Assembly (NCBI GenBank): GCA_016287035.1
Contig: JAEEVI010000015.1
Coordinates: 1 to 14,188, forward strand
Length of the DNA: 14,188 nucleotides
Direction: 5' to 3'
Origin: Bacillota bacterium
GTDB taxonomy: Bacteria; Bacillota; Clostridia; Peptostreptococcales; Anaerovoracaceae
Shown: positions 13,069 to 14,188 of the stretch, piece by piece
How positions within the stretch are numbered: position 1 is the stretch's first letter
How the letters are laid out: the number at the start of each line of letters is the position of its first letter
The notes under the pieces: model-generated
Databases searched by the model: none
What the model saw: only the letters and a program-made list of their open reading frames with translations
Told to the model about the DNA's origin: nothing
Translations under genes and position numbers: made by a program

Positions 13069-14188
13069 ATGTACACATTTAACTACGATCTGGCCGCGCT
13101 GGCCGTTTATTTTTTCTGCTTCATTTTCAGCATCGCCGCCAGAAAGAAGCAGTATATCCCACCGAAGGGCTTCAAGAGCAGGCTCCTCAATCAGCATTTC
13201 GTTTTCATGCTCATACTGAAGGTGAGCATCATTTCCGCCGCGGCATCCGTCGCGGACGTGTATTTCGCGTGGCATCCCGAAAATTCGAGCTATGCCGTCG
13301 TCATGTTTTTGAACGAGGTGTTCTTCCTGTCGCACACGATGCTGTCGGCGAGCCTCACCCTGTATTTCATGAACGTAAACGGCTCCGCTCTGGGAAGGAG
13401 CCGCGGCTTTTACGCGGCCTTCGCCGTGCCGTTCCTGCTGGGCGAGCTCATGATAGCTCTCAATCCCTTTACAAAGCTCGTATTCTTTATCGATCAGGAC
13501 CTTGTATATCACAGAGGACCTATGATGCCGGCGTTCTATATGCTGGCGTTCCTGTACGTCGTCACCGGGTTCGTCTTCTTCTTCAGGTACAGGCGGGCGA
13601 TCTCGGTGGTGGAGAGCATCGTCATAGTCAGCGTAGTGATCCTCGCCATGGGAGGCACCGCGGTGCAGGCGCTGCGCCCCGATATGCTCGTCGAATTGTT
13701 CCTCGAATCCATCGCGATCCTCACGCTTATGATCATCCTGGAGGACTACACGGGCTCGCTGGATCAGGCGACGCAGGTCTGCAACAGGAGAGCTTTCAAC
13801 GACACGAACAGGCGCCTCATGGAGACTCGCCAGCGCTACTGCATCGTGCTCGTAAAGATACAGAACTTCAACTTCTTCTCGCGCCTGTTCAACAGCCGTG
13901 ACATGGACAGCCTGATGGCCGACGTCGCGTCGTGGCTGGAGCGGTTCGCGGGGCGCGAGAGCATATTCCGCTTCTGGCAGGAGGGCTTCGCGATAGTCGT
14001 CTACGATCCCGAAGGCTCGAAGGCCGAAGAGCTCGCGCGCACGCTGAGCAGGCGCTTCGAGACCGCATGGAGCACGGACGAGGTGACGGCAAAGCTCGAG
14101 ACCGTCACGGGCATAATCCGCGTTCCCGACGACGTCGGCACGCTGCGGCAGCTGCAGGATCTGCTGATAAGCGGGTTCCAGGACTCGC
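13069..14188 (+). CDS. Multi-spanning membrane protein with degenerate GGDEF-like domain (partial, runs off the window)
   Basis: The frame stays open for 373 codons to the window edge. Residues 1-222 contain about seven hydrophobic segments (near 8-25, 44-64, 76-98, 109-127, 152-171, 180-198, 203-222), forming a membrane sensor or anchor. A GGDEF-like start follows (Asp232...CNRRAF at 238-243, compare the usual D-x-LTGL-x-NRRAF). The active-site loop reads WQEGF (303-307) in place of GG[DE]EF, so cyclic-di-GMP synthesis is unlikely; GTP binding, a scaffold role or an EAL partner domain beyond the edge are possible. AAGGA lies 4 nt before ATG. The C terminus is missing from the window. Confidence 0.72.
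   Translation, partial: MYTFNYDLAALAVYFFCFIFSIAARKKQYIPPKGFKSRLLNQHFVFMLILKVSIISAAASVADVYFAWHPENSSYAVVMFLNEVFFLSHTMLSASLTLYFMNVNGSALGRSRGFYAAFAVPFLLGELMIALNPFTKLVFFIDQDLVYHRGPMMPAFYMLAFLYVVTGFVFFFRYRRAISVVESIVIVSVVILAMGGTAVQALRPDMLVELFLESIAILTLMIILEDYTGSLDQATQVCNRRAFNDTNRRLMETRQRYCIVLVKIQNFNFFSRLFNSRDMDSLMADVASWLERFAGRESIFRFWQEGFAIVVYDPEGSKAEELARTLSRRFETAWSTDEVTAKLETVTGIIRVPDDVGTLRQLQDLLISGFQDS

Overview
The window is a bacterial chromosomal segment. It is GC-rich with strongly C/G-ending codons, yet it uses AGA/AGG arginine codons freely, has strong AGGAGG-type ribosome binding sites and AT-rich promoters. With the gene content (TRAP carboxylate transporter, iron-sulfur flavoprotein oxidoreductases, a ferredoxin-thioredoxin reductase-like protein, DUF401 and DUF1667 proteins), this points to an anaerobic Bacillota, probably a clostridial gut or rumen lineage. 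That placement is inferred; no rRNA or other phylogenetic marker is present.

Positions 1-10177 hold one apparent ten-gene catabolic operon on the + strand. A good sigma-A-type promoter with a 9-bp dyad at the start of the transcript precedes the genes, and a strong intrinsic terminator closes them. In order: glyoxalase-I-like VOC protein, TRAP substrate-binding lipoprotein (DctP), zinc alcohol dehydrogenase, MmgE/PrpD protein, an internal stem-loop, TRAP small (DctQ) and large (DctM) permeases, a GlpA-like FAD oxidoreductase with a BFD-type [2Fe-2S] domain, a GlpB-like FAD/NAD oxidoreductase, a DUF1667 cysteine-motif protein, and a protein that looks like two RidA-like domains in tandem. Four junctions are nearly or fully translationally coupled (DctQ/DctM by TAATG; the three flavoprotein genes by TGATG). 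The plausible logic is import of a carboxylate (or amino-carboxylate) by the TRAP system, stereochemical change or dehydration by the PrpD protein, oxidation by the zinc dehydrogenase and the three-gene flavoprotein complex, and clean-up of reactive carbonyl or imine intermediates by the VOC and RidA-like proteins. The substrate cannot be read from the sequence.

Positions 10178-12231 hold a stand-alone Asp/Glu/hydantoin-racemase-family gene (+) that converges, 2 bp stop to stop, on a DUF401 membrane transporter gene (-). Both could serve related organic or amino acid metabolism, but they are not in the operon.

Positions 12324-12939 hold a small minus-strand operon: an extended -10 promoter, a very short ferredoxin-thioredoxin reductase catalytic-subunit-like protein, thioredoxin, and a GC-rich hairpin terminator. 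From 13014 to the window edge there is a divergent + strand promoter, overlapped by a perfect dyad, driving a multi-spanning membrane protein with a degenerate GGDEF-like domain; the gene runs off the window. No gene-free stretch exceeds 300 bases. The largest gaps are 10136-10336 (terminator, then no convincing promoter), 12901-13068 (two divergent promoters) and 12232-12370 (terminator of the thioredoxin operon plus the leader of the DUF401 gene). No RNA gene, insertion sequence or CRISPR array was seen.
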